From positions 2,480,001 through 2,544,000 of the forward strand of contig NZ_OY762899.1 in the NCBI RefSeq assembly GCF_963666545.1: DNA of 64,000 nucleotides, in the 5' to 3' direction. Numbering within the stretch: the stretch's first letter is position 1; every line of letters begins with the position of its first letter. The stretch comes from an uncultured Bacteroides sp. (lineage in GTDB: Bacteria; Bacteroidota; Bacteroidia; Bacteroidales; Bacteroidaceae). Positions 9,993-18,666 of this stretch are shown here, piece by piece. The notes beneath the pieces are model-generated. The model was not told where the DNA came from, ran no database searches, and saw nothing but the letters and a program-made list of their open reading frames with translations. The translations under genes and the position numbers were made by a program.

Positions 9993-10526
9993 TTATTTTA
10001 ATAGGAGGGCAAGTTGCTCAAATGAGTTTGCCACAGCATAAGTATTGCGTTGTTGTGTGCGAATGAAATTTTTCTGCTCCATTTCATTAAGAACGGCCAG
10101 TAAGGAATCATAAAATCCGGCTACATTGTAAAACACGACTTTCTTACTATGATAGCCCAGGCTTGCCGCAGAGATAACATGAAAGACCTCGTCGAGTGTG
10201 CCCACTCCACCGGGAAGTGCTACAAGAATATCCGATTTTTCTACAATTCTATCTTTTCTATCGCTGAGATTCCGGGTTTGTATGATTTGGTCGGGCAAGG
10301 AACTTGTTCGTCCGTTTTCTTCCAATAGTGTAGGAATAATGCCTATGACCTTCCCTCCGTTCATTTTGCTTGCCTGAGCAATGCATTCCATTAGTCCAAG
10401 GTTTGTTCCTCCGTACACGAGTGTTTTTTTTTCTTTTCCCATCCATTCGCCTAATTGGCGCGTAGCTTCAACAAATTCCTGATCGATTTCGTTGGATGCG
10501 GAACAGAAAATTCCGATCTTCTCCAT
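9993..10526 (-). CDS. LOG/TIGR00730-family Rossmann-fold protein
   Basis: Lysine-decarboxylase-like family protein, expected to be a nucleoside 5'-monophosphate phosphoribohydrolase (the reaction of plant and bacterial LOG proteins). The diagnostic motif PGGVGTLDE is present at about residues 93-101, and the start MEKIGIFCSASN is typical. I chose ATG 10526 over an upstream in-frame ATG at 10562, because the extra 12 residues do not fit the family's N-terminus. It is the first gene of the LOG-kdsD-pfkB operon. Confidence 0.87.
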   Translation of the reverse strand: MEKIGIFCSASNEIDQEFVEATRQLGEWMGKEKKTLVYGGTNLGLMECIAQASKMNGGKVIGIIPTLLEENGRTSSLPDQIIQTRNLSDRKDRIVEKSDILVALPGGVGTLDEVFHVISAASLGYHSKKVVFYNVAGFYDSLLAVLNEMEQKNFIRTQQRNTYAVANSFEQLALLLK

Positions 10527-10591
10527 AAGTGTTGTGATATTATAGCCTGCAAATATCTGCAATTTTCTATAAACGGCAATAAGTTTTATTG

Positions 10592-10599
10592 TATTTTTG
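10592..10599 (+). promoter_or_regulatory. Bacteroides -7 box for the M16 protease gene
   Basis: TATTTTTG matches TAnnTTTG, 31 bp before the protease ATG, in the gap between divergently transcribed genes. Confidence 0.6.
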
Positions 10600-10630
10600 C
10601 ACCCTCAATACAATAACTGTTTAGAAAACA

Positions 10631-11851
10631 ATGGATTACAATCAACATACGTTAGCGAATGGTCTTCGCATTATTCACGAACCCTCGCTCTCGAAAGTGG
10701 CCTATGCGGGCTTTGCAGTAGATGCCGGTACCCGCGATGAAGGAGATCAGGAGCAAGGGATGGCCCATTTTGTGGAGCATCTTGTGTTCAAAGGCACGAC
10801 CAAACGAAAAGCATGGCACATCCTAAACCGTATGGAGAATGTGGGTGGTGATCTGAATGCTTACACCAATAAAGAAGAGACGGTGATATATGCCTCTTTT
10901 TTAACCCCTGATCTTGATCGGGCGATAGAGTTAATGTCGGATATGATGTTTCACTCTACCTTTCCTCAGCCCGAAATTGAGAAGGAGAGAGAGGTGGTCA
11001 TTGATGAAATTCAGTCGTATGAAGACAATCCTTCCGAACTGATCTTCGATGATTATGAGGATATGATCTTTCGCAATCATCCTCTTGGGCACAACATCTT
11101 GGGTAACCCTGATATGCTGAAAACCTTTCGTACGGAACATCTTGCGGCATTTGTCGCCAATCATTATCAACCATCCAACATGGTTCTGTTTGTTTTGGGT
11201 AACTTCGACTTCAAAAAGATAGTTCATTTGGCCGAGAAGTACACCAAAGATTTGCCGTTTACCGCAAAGATTGAAACCCGTACACCTCCCGCACTTTATG
11301 TGCCCGAACACCGGATGATACATAAAGATACTCATCAGGCTCATGTGATGATAGGTAATCGGGGGTACGATGCCCATAATGATAAGCGTACAGGACTGTA
11401 TTTGCTCAACAACATCTTGGGTGGTCCAGGCATGAACAGTAAGCTCAATGTGTCGCTTCGCGAGCGTCGCGGATTGGTTTACAGCGTAGAATCCAACCTT
11501 ACTTCCTACACAGATACGGGCGCTTTCTGCATCTATTTTGGTACCGATCCGGAAGATGTGGATACTTGTTTGAAGCTTACTCACAAAGAATTGAAACACA
11601 TGCGTGATGTGAAGATGACTTCTTCTCAACTGGCAATCGCCAAGAAGCAACTCATCGGGCAGATAGGCGTGGCATCGGATAATTACGAGAACAATGCTCT
11701 GAGCATGGGAAAAACCTTTCTACATTACAATAAGTACGAATCATCCGAGGTCGTTTTTCAGCGCATTGAGAGCATCACTGCCGAAGAACTGCTGGAGGTA
11801 GCCAATGAAATGTTTGCCGAGGAACAGCTTTCTACTCTGATCTATCGTTAG
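10631..11851 (+). CDS. M16-family zinc metalloprotease
   Basis: Single-chain member of the pitrilysin/processing-peptidase family. The inverted zinc motif HFVEH is at residues 46-50, and the third ligand Glu126 lies in the EVVIDEI helix exactly 76 residues later, the family spacing. The second half (from about 190) is the inactive-fold domain with RERRGLVYSVES. No signal peptide is evident, so it is probably cytoplasmic; 406 residues is the size of the single-domain, dimer-forming subgroup. It is divergent from the LOG operon and transcribed alone. Confidence 0.92.
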   Translation: MDYNQHTLANGLRIIHEPSLSKVAYAGFAVDAGTRDEGDQEQGMAHFVEHLVFKGTTKRKAWHILNRMENVGGDLNAYTNKEETVIYASFLTPDLDRAIELMSDMMFHSTFPQPEIEKEREVVIDEIQSYEDNPSELIFDDYEDMIFRNHPLGHNILGNPDMLKTFRTEHLAAFVANHYQPSNMVLFVLGNFDFKKIVHLAEKYTKDLPFTAKIETRTPPALYVPEHRMIHKDTHQAHVMIGNRGYDAHNDKRTGLYLLNNILGGPGMNSKLNVSLRERRGLVYSVESNLTSYTDTGAFCIYFGTDPEDVDTCLKLTHKELKHMRDVKMTSSQLAIAKKQLIGQIGVASDNYENNALSMGKTFLHYNKYESSEVVFQRIESITAEELLEVANEMFAEEQLSTLIYR

Positions 11852-12208
11852 GGTCTGGTGCCAGATTAACCGATTATTAGGATCAAGAGATAAGGCACTA
11901 ACACTAATATGGGAATTACAAGCAATATTAGGTCGTCATTGTTTACAGATGATGTTGTTTTTGCAGAGCTCCTAACTTCAGCTTCTTGAAGTCGTGACTT
12001 AAGCGTGTTGAAAACATGCTTTCAACTCGCTTAAATAGTATAATCAACAAACCGAATGTAACACTGAAAGACTTCATTTTAATGCGAACCAACACGCTTA
12101 AATAATATAATTGGCAAACCCCTCTTACAAGCCTTCTGTGGGCTGATCTAAAATATCAACAACTCGCTTGCCTTGTTCACTTAATCAAACCGATAAAATC
12201 TGAAAAGC
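11852..12208. other. Intergenic region with short direct and inverted repeats
   Basis: There is no gene in this gap. A 26-bp sequence beginning CGCTTAAATA occurs at 12028-12053 and again at 12095-12120 with four mismatches. A 12-bp inverted pair, TTAAGCGTGTTG (11999-12010) and CAACACGCTTAA (12090-12101), brackets it. The right end carries the promoter of the DUF6377 regulator. The repeats may be operator sites or the remains of a small repeat element. Confidence 0.45.
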
Positions 12209-12240
12209 TTGTGCGAATCACACAAATGTTACTATATTTG
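12209..12240 (+). promoter_or_regulatory. Promoter of the PUL regulator gene (-33 and -7)
   Basis: TTG (12209-12211), a 21-bp spacer and TATATTTG (12233-12240) match the Bacteroides consensus. This places transcription start near 12247 and supports ATG 12262 as the true start; an in-frame GTG at 12211 lies inside the -33 element. Confidence 0.65.
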
Positions 12241-12261
12241 TCCTATTGTGACCCCCATATT

Positions 12262-13923
12262 ATGAAAACGATGATGAGATACAAATTGAGGATTAGCTTT
12301 CTGTTGACCGGCCTATTGCTTTCTTCCGGTATTGCCTTTGCCGATAATGAAATAGATTCGCTGTTGAATGTGCTCGACAGGACAATAACCGCACACCATT
12401 CCTTTAGTGCTAAGAGAGAAGCGCATATTATAAAACTTCAGCAAAGCTTGGGTGGCGTGAGTTCTCTGGATCAAGCGTATGATTTGAATATGTTGCTCTT
12501 TAAGGAGTATCGTGCTTATGTTTGCGATTCGGCCATTCATTATCTCGATAAAAACATAGAGATTGCCCGGGCTATGAAAGATGAGTTCAAAGAAAATGAA
12601 AGTAAACTACTGCTCTCTTATCTTTTGGCTTCCTCAGGCATGTATAAAGAATCTGTAGATATGCTTCAAACGATTAATCGCCCTAAGCTATCTCAAACTC
12701 TCTTGCCTGATTATTTCTCCTGCTTTGATCATGTTTACGGAGAGTTGGCTTATTACACGCAAGATAAACAAAGCACGGTGCTTTATCGTAAAATCTCGGA
12801 TACATATAAGGACTCACTTTATAATATTTTGAATCATGGCACAGATCTTTTCTTGTCGATGAAAGAGACAGGATTTAGAGACAACAGGCAGTTTGCTGAG
12901 GCTCTTCACATCAATGACCTTCGACTACTAAAAGCACCTTTCGGCACTCCGGAGTATGCACTCATCATGTTTCATCGGGCCTTGGTGTTTCAGCAAAATG
13001 GCGATTTGGAACAAGAGAAGAAGTACCTTGCTCTTTCGGCCATTTCCGATATTCAATCGGCTATTAAAGACCACGCCTCGTTGTGGATGCTGGCCCAATT
13101 GCTCTATGAAGATGGTGATGTGGAGCGATCTTACCGCTACATCCGTTTCTCGTGGGATGAGACCAACTTCTACAATGCCCGGCTACGGAGCATGCAGAGT
13201 GCCGGAATCCTTTCGCTCATCGATAAAACCTACCAAGCCCTGATTGAGAAACAAAACCGCCAGCTCGAGAATTACCTGATGCTCATCAGTGTCTTGGTGC
13301 TGATGCTTGTGGGAGCCTTGACCTACATTTATCGGCAGATGAAGCGGCTGTCGGTGGCAAGAAACCACTTGCAAACAGCCAATGGACAGCTCAAACAACT
13401 CAATAATGACTTGCAGCAGATGAATCTCTGTCTGCAATCAACTAACTTAGAACTCTCCGAATCCAACCAGATCAAGGAGGAGTACATTGGGCGATTCATC
13501 AAGCTTTGTTCTACTTATATAGATAAACTGGATGCCTATCGGCGCATGGTGAGCAAGAAAATATCCACCGGACAGGCAGGCGAACTCTTGAAGATCGTGC
13601 GCTCTCAAGATGCCTTGGAACTGGAACTGAAAGAGTTATACGACAATTTCGACTCGGCCTTTCTTCAACTTTTCCCTGATTTCGTGAAGAAGTTTAATGA
13701 GCTACTGCAAGATGGTGAACCGGTACTTCCCAAGAAAGGTGAATTGCTCAATACGGAACTGAGGATATTCGCTCTCATTCGTTTGGGCATAGAAGACAGT
13801 TCACAGATAGCCGAATTTCTTCGTTATTCCGTAAACACGATTTATAACTACCGCGCTAAAGTGAAAAACAAAGCCCGTGTGTCTCGTGAAGACTTCGAAT
13901 CACTGGTCTGCAAGATACGCTAA
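12262..13923 (+). CDS. DUF6377-type membrane-bound transcriptional regulator of the PUL
   Basis: SusR-like one-component regulator. It has a signal peptide (about 1-28), a long periplasmic helical, TPR-like region to about 330, one transmembrane helix near 336-358 (YLMLISVLVLMLVGAL), then a coiled coil (360-415) and a cytoplasmic C-terminus. The last 55 residues (LRIFALIRLGIEDSSQIAEF through TIYNYRAKVKNKA) look like a LuxR-type helix-turn-helix. It directly precedes the SusC/SusD genes and presumably senses an oligosaccharide in the periplasm and activates them. Its 553 residues are usual for the family. Sensor ligand and DNA site are unknown. Confidence 0.85.
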   Translation: MKTMMRYKLRISFLLTGLLLSSGIAFADNEIDSLLNVLDRTITAHHSFSAKREAHIIKLQQSLGGVSSLDQAYDLNMLLFKEYRAYVCDSAIHYLDKNIEIARAMKDEFKENESKLLLSYLLASSGMYKESVDMLQTINRPKLSQTLLPDYFSCFDHVYGELAYYTQDKQSTVLYRKISDTYKDSLYNILNHGTDLFLSMKETGFRDNRQFAEALHINDLRLLKAPFGTPEYALIMFHRALVFQQNGDLEQEKKYLALSAISDIQSAIKDHASLWMLAQLLYEDGDVERSYRYIRFSWDETNFYNARLRSMQSAGILSLIDKTYQALIEKQNRQLENYLMLISVLVLMLVGALTYIYRQMKRLSVARNHLQTANGQLKQLNNDLQQMNLCLQSTNLELSESNQIKEEYIGRFIKLCSTYIDKLDAYRRMVSKKISTGQAGELLKIVRSQDALELELKELYDNFDSAFLQLFPDFVKKFNELLQDGEPVLPKKGELLNTELRIFALIRLGIEDSSQIAEFLRYSVNTIYNYRAKVKNKARVSREDFESLVCKIR

Positions 13924-13967
13924 GCATTTGTATATCATCCACTTTTTTGTTGTTTTGTGATTTCTGT

Positions 13968-14000
13968 ATTTCATTGTGTATCAGTACTATACAATGAAAT
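13968..14000. promoter_or_regulatory. 10-bp inverted repeat upstream of the susC promoter
   Basis: Perfect arms ATTTCATTGT (13968-13977) and ACAATGAAAT (13991-14000) are separated by 13 bp. The dyad is 45 bp past the regulator stop and 60 bp before the susC -7 box. It could bind the DUF6377 regulator or terminate its message; there is no T-tract. Confidence 0.45.
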
Positions 14001-14059
14001 TTCTGTGCGGGTAATCCACCAAATCCCCACATGCCAGAAGTGAGAGGTTAATTTCTGTC

Positions 14060-14067
14060 TACTTTTG
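14060..14067 (+). promoter_or_regulatory. Bacteroides -7 box for the susC-susD-GH30 operon
   Basis: TACTTTTG matches TAnnTTTG, 81 bp upstream of the SusC-like ATG. No good -33 box is present, which is common for promoters needing an activator. Confidence 0.6.
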
Positions 14068-14148
14068 GCTTATTGTAAAGTTGCCCGCTCCTAAGGGGGT
14101 AGCAAGGCAGCAAGTTACCAAATATCGTTAAACTTAAAATTAATACGT

Positions 14149-17112
14149 ATGAAAAAGAACAAGCGAAAACTCCTCCCGGAGTATAGCAAGATTTTCTTTG
14201 CTCTATTAGCATTGTTTCTATCATTAAGTGCGTTCGCACAAAAGGTTACTTCCACAGGGCAAGTAATTGATTCTCAAAACCAACCAATTATTGGTGGTAG
14301 TGTGCTCGAAAAAGGTACTACCAACGGGGTTATTACCGATCTGGACGGCAACTTTTCGCTGAGTGTTGCTAATGGTGCGACACTCGTTATCTCTTATGTG
14401 GGCTATAAACCGCAAGAGGTCAAAGCAAGTACCCGCATGAAGATCGTGTTGAAAGAAGATAATGAGTTGCTCGATGAGGTGGTGGTTATCGGTTATGGTT
14501 CGGTGAAACGTAAAGATGTGACGACTTCCATTTCCAGTGTATCTACCAAAGATCTTGATCAACGTCCCATTATTTCTGCAGCCCAGGCCATTCAGGGTAA
14601 GGCAGCCGGTATCTCTGTGATGCAACCCAGTGGTGAACCGGGTGCAGGCTTGGCTATCCGTGTGCGTGGTACTACTTCCTATAATGGAAGTAATGACCCG
14701 CTCTATGTCGTGGACGGGGTGCCGATGACGGACATCAATTATCTTTCGGCCAATGACATTGAGAGTATGCAGATACTCAAAGATGCCTCCTCGGCTGCTA
14801 TCTATGGTTCTCGTGCAGCGAATGGTGTCATTATGATTACGACCAAACAGGGAGCTAAGGGTGTGGCAAAAATAGCGTTGAATGCACATGTAGGTGTCAC
14901 TCAGGTGAACAACAAGATAAAATCTCTCAATGTGGCTCAATATAGAGAGCTGCTGAGTGACATGGGAAAAACGCTTCCAGACGGACTGAAAGATGAAACC
15001 AATTGGTTTGATGAAACGTATCGCACCGGAGTAACACAGAACTACCAAGTATCTGTATCCAATGGCAACGAGAAATGGAAATATTTCCTTTCCGGTGGCT
15101 ATACGGACGAAAGCGGAATCATTAAGAGTGCTTTCTATAAACGTTATAATTTCCGTGCTAATATAGAGAACCAGGTACGCTCTTGGTTGAATGTTAGTGC
15201 CAATGTGGCCTATTCCGATTATACCAGCAATGGAATTATTTCCGGTCAGGGTGCTAATCGTGGAGGCGTTGTTCTTTCAGTAATCAACACACCTACTTAT
15301 GGGAAAATATGGGATGACGCTAATCCTGGGCAGTATTTTACTTCTTTTAATGGGTTAAATATCACTCATCCATTGGAGAACATGGCTCGTAGCGAGAATA
15401 ACAAAAAGAATACGAATCGGCTGATTGCTACCGGAAAGGCCGAGATTACTTTTCTACCTGAGCTTAAGTGGAAGTCAACGTTTACGCTCGATCGTGAATA
15501 TAACAACACTACTAACTTCCTTGATCCGATTAAAACGAGTTGGGGAAGAAATCAACATGGGGAAGGAAAAGACGAACGTTCTCAAGGCAGCGTTCTTGTT
15601 TTTGATAATATCCTGACTTACAACAAGTCAGTGAAAAAACATAATTTTGATGTGATGGTTGGTTCTTCGTGGACTGGTTCTAAATGGTCTCAGAGTTACA
15701 TTAACGGTTCTAACTATATGAACGGTGCTATTCAAACATTGAATGCAGCCAACAACATTGCGTGGGATAATACTGGTACTAAAGGTTCCGAATGGTCCAT
15801 CATGTCTTACGTTGGTCGTCTGGCTTACAATTATGACAGCAAATATCTGATCACTGCAAATATGCGCGCCGACGGTTCTTCGAAATTGCATCCCAGTCAG
15901 CGTTGGGGCTATTTCCCTTCCGTATCAGCTGCATGGCGCATCTCTTCGGAAGAGTTTATGAAAGAATTCACTTGGATCAATGACTTGAAATTGCGTGGAG
16001 GTTGGGGACAGACCGGTAATCAGTCGGCTCTTGGTGACTATTCTTACTTTGTGCGTTATAACATCCATCGGGTGCGATGGTGGGAAGCTGGCAATGAACA
16101 GGCTGTACCTACGCTTGAACAAGCTAATATTCGCACCAGAGATTTGACTTGGGAAACGACTAGTCAGACCAACATCGGTATTGACTTCACTATACTTAAT
16201 AACCGTCTTACTTTTTATGCCGATTATTATTATAAAAAGACGACAGATATGTTGATGGGAATATCTACTCCTGAGGGATTACAGGTTGCAAGTACAATGA
16301 CTCGCAATGAAGGAGAAATGACAAACAAAGGTTTTGAGTTTACCGTTAACTCTCGTAATCTTACCGGGAATTTCACTTGGGATACTGACTTCAATATTTC
16401 TTTCAATAAGAATGAATTGACCAAGTTGGCACTAACCAAGGTTTATCTTGACGCCATGACAAGTGATTATGCACACGATTATGTTGTACGCAATCAAGTA
16501 GGCCGACCGTTGGGGGCTTTTTATGGATACATTAGTGACGGTGTGAATCCTGAAACCGGTGAATTGATGTATCGTGATTTGAACGGAGATGGTGCAAAAG
16601 ACCGTACTTATATTGGTGATCCGAATCCTGACTTCACTTTTGGTTTAACCAACTCATTCTCATGGAAAGGATTTAGTCTGAGCGTGTTTTTACAAGGTAG
16701 TTATGGTAATGATATCTACAATGCTTCTCGTATGGATACAGAGGGTATGTATAATGAATTGAATCAATCAACCCGTGTGCTTAATCGTTGGCGCATACCC
16801 GGACAGATTACCGATGTGCCCAAGGCTGGTTTCGACATGAAAAACTCATCTTATTTCATTGAAGACGGTAGCTATCTCCGCGTGAAAGATATTTCACTCT
16901 CTTACAACTTTACCGGTAAGTTACTTAAGAAATGGGGCATTAGCCGCTTGCAACCTTACTTCACAGCCAACAACCTGATTACCTGGACCGATTATTCGGG
17001 CATGGACCCGGAGGTAAATCAATGGGCAAATAATGGAGCTGTGCAGGGTATCGATTGGGGTACTTATCCTCAGAGTAAATCGTTTGTGTTTGGTTTAAAT
17101 GTTGAATTTTAA
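14149..17112 (+). CDS. SusC-like TonB-dependent outer-membrane receptor
   Basis: Outer-membrane transporter that imports oligosaccharides with its SusD partner. After the signal peptide (to about residue 31, SAFAQ) comes a carboxypeptidase-like regulatory domain (about 35-105), then a TonB-box-like segment DEVVVIGYG, a plug (IQGKAAGISVMQPSGEPGAG, then YGSRAANGVIMITTK) and a 22-strand barrel ending in phenylalanine (FVFGLNVEF). Length 987 is typical. The susD gene starts immediately after the stop. From the downstream GH30 and GH3 genes I infer that the cargo is a beta-glucan, probably beta-1,6-linked. Confidence 0.96.
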   Translation: MKKNKRKLLPEYSKIFFALLALFLSLSAFAQKVTSTGQVIDSQNQPIIGGSVLEKGTTNGVITDLDGNFSLSVANGATLVISYVGYKPQEVKASTRMKIVLKEDNELLDEVVVIGYGSVKRKDVTTSISSVSTKDLDQRPIISAAQAIQGKAAGISVMQPSGEPGAGLAIRVRGTTSYNGSNDPLYVVDGVPMTDINYLSANDIESMQILKDASSAAIYGSRAANGVIMITTKQGAKGVAKIALNAHVGVTQVNNKIKSLNVAQYRELLSDMGKTLPDGLKDETNWFDETYRTGVTQNYQVSVSNGNEKWKYFLSGGYTDESGIIKSAFYKRYNFRANIENQVRSWLNVSANVAYSDYTSNGIISGQGANRGGVVLSVINTPTYGKIWDDANPGQYFTSFNGLNITHPLENMARSENNKKNTNRLIATGKAEITFLPELKWKSTFTLDREYNNTTNFLDPIKTSWGRNQHGEGKDERSQGSVLVFDNILTYNKSVKKHNFDVMVGSSWTGSKWSQSYINGSNYMNGAIQTLNAANNIAWDNTGTKGSEWSIMSYVGRLAYNYDSKYLITANMRADGSSKLHPSQRWGYFPSVSAAWRISSEEFMKEFTWINDLKLRGGWGQTGNQSALGDYSYFVRYNIHRVRWWEAGNEQAVPTLEQANIRTRDLTWETTSQTNIGIDFTILNNRLTFYADYYYKKTTDMLMGISTPEGLQVASTMTRNEGEMTNKGFEFTVNSRNLTGNFTWDTDFNISFNKNELTKLALTKVYLDAMTSDYAHDYVVRNQVGRPLGAFYGYISDGVNPETGELMYRDLNGDGAKDRTYIGDPNPDFTFGLTNSFSWKGFSLSVFLQGSYGNDIYNASRMDTEGMYNELNQSTRVLNRWRIPGQITDVPKAGFDMKNSSYFIEDGSYLRVKDISLSYNFTGKLLKKWGISRLQPYFTANNLITWTDYSGMDPEVNQWANNGAVQGIDWGTYPQSKSFVFGLNVEF

Positions 17113-17124
17113 ATGATAAATAGT

Positions 17125-18645
17125 ATGAAACTCAAATCTATTATAATCGGTTCGCTGGGCTTTACTCTGGCACTGACCTCTTGTTCGCTTGATTATGATC
17201 CGGTATCTGATTATTCGGATGTAACTATCGGTACATCCGGTGGATCAGGAGATGGGATTCCCTTTAAGAATCGTGCCGAGATGCTTACTCAGTACGAGGG
17301 CATGTATTCTCGCATGCGTGATAACCAAGAGCATTGGTATATGGATCAAATGCTTCTGGCTGAGGCTCATTCCGATAATGCTTACGGAGGCTCTACCGGA
17401 GCTGAGGTGGTTCCTTTCGAGAACAATTCCATTGATGGATACAGTAGTGTGCTCGATCGTGATTGGAAACAGTATCTTACGGATATTGCTACTGCTAACA
17501 AAATCACTTATTATGTAGACAGTGTGCCTGATACTTCTTTTGCGCAATCCGAACGTGATCAATGGAAGGCTGAGGCAAAGATCTACCGCGGGATGATTCT
17601 TTTTGATATGACTCGCATTTTTGGGCCTTTACCCTTGATTACTACCGTTGCGAAAGATATTACTGCTGAAAATATAGAAGAAGTGTATCCTATTTATTAC
17701 CCTAAACAAGCCACAGTCGAAGAGATCTATGCGCAGATCGTGAAAGATCTCACGGAAGCACTTGTTTCGGCCCCCGACAACAATCCGTCGGATAAAACAC
17801 GTCTTACTAAATCCGTTGCTCGTGCTTTGCTAGCCAAGGTGTATGCTGAGAAGCCTATTCGTGATTACGCCAAGGTGATTAAGTACTGCGATGACTTGGT
17901 GAAGGATGGATTTACGCTTGTGGACAACTACGAAGATCTTTTTGGTATGAATGCCGATAATACGGATTGCAAAATGCGTAATACTTCCGAATCCATTTTG
18001 GAGCTGCAATATCCCGTAGGCGGTGGCAACTGGGTGAGTTGGATGTTTGGACGCAATGTATCTAACTGGGACGAGAACTTTACCTGGGCTAAATGGGTCA
18101 CTCCTTCTCGTGATCTCATCAAGACTTATCAGGATGAAGGCGATGTGGTTCGTTATAATCAGTCTATTGTTTATTACGAAGCCTCATGGAGTAATTACTA
18201 TCCTTCAAGCAATTATCCATTTATGTATAAATGTCGCTCCAGTCATAGCAACATCATCAAGTTGAGATTGGCGGATATTCTGCTGCTCAAAGCGGAAGCA
18301 CTCATCATGGGAACAACACCGGATCTTGCTGGGGCTGCAACCATCATTAATACGATCCGCAACCGTGTCGGATTGGATCCGCTACCGTCTTCCACTACTT
18401 CTTCCAAAGACAATATGCTTGCTGCATTGCTCAAGGAGCGTCGTTTGGAACTGGCTTTTGAAGGTCAACGCTGGTTCGACCTTTGTCGCCTGGGTAAAGT
18501 AGAAGAGGTGATGAATGCTGTGTATGCCAAAGATAGCGGACGCAAGAGTAGAATGAGGGTGTTTGATGAAAACTCTTACAGACTACCAATTCCGCAGGCT
18601 GCGATAGATAAGAATCCTAATCTGGTACAAAACATTGGATATTAA
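17125..18645 (+). CDS. SusD/RagB-like nutrient-binding lipoprotein
   Basis: Surface lipoprotein that caps the SusC-like barrel and binds glycan. It has a lipobox LTSC after a short signal peptide, an N-terminal SusD-like domain with TPR helices, and the C-terminal RagB/SusD domain containing LLKERRLELAFEGQRWFDL, the family hallmark. The end SYRLPIPQAAIDKNPNLVQN is also typical. An ATG at 17113 directly follows the susC stop and would add four residues; I prefer 17125 (MKLKSIII) as a cleaner signal peptide. It is co-transcribed with susC. Confidence 0.95.
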   Translation: MKLKSIIIGSLGFTLALTSCSLDYDPVSDYSDVTIGTSGGSGDGIPFKNRAEMLTQYEGMYSRMRDNQEHWYMDQMLLAEAHSDNAYGGSTGAEVVPFENNSIDGYSSVLDRDWKQYLTDIATANKITYYVDSVPDTSFAQSERDQWKAEAKIYRGMILFDMTRIFGPLPLITTVAKDITAENIEEVYPIYYPKQATVEEIYAQIVKDLTEALVSAPDNNPSDKTRLTKSVARALLAKVYAEKPIRDYAKVIKYCDDLVKDGFTLVDNYEDLFGMNADNTDCKMRNTSESILELQYPVGGGNWVSWMFGRNVSNWDENFTWAKWVTPSRDLIKTYQDEGDVVRYNQSIVYYEASWSNYYPSSNYPFMYKCRSSHSNIIKLRLADILLLKAEALIMGTTPDLAGAATIINTIRNRVGLDPLPSSTTSSKDNMLAALLKERRLELAFEGQRWFDLCRLGKVEEVMNAVYAKDSGRKSRMRVFDENSYRLPIPQAAIDKNPNLVQNIGY

Positions 18646-18666
18646 TCTAAAGAAATTTAAGATAGA

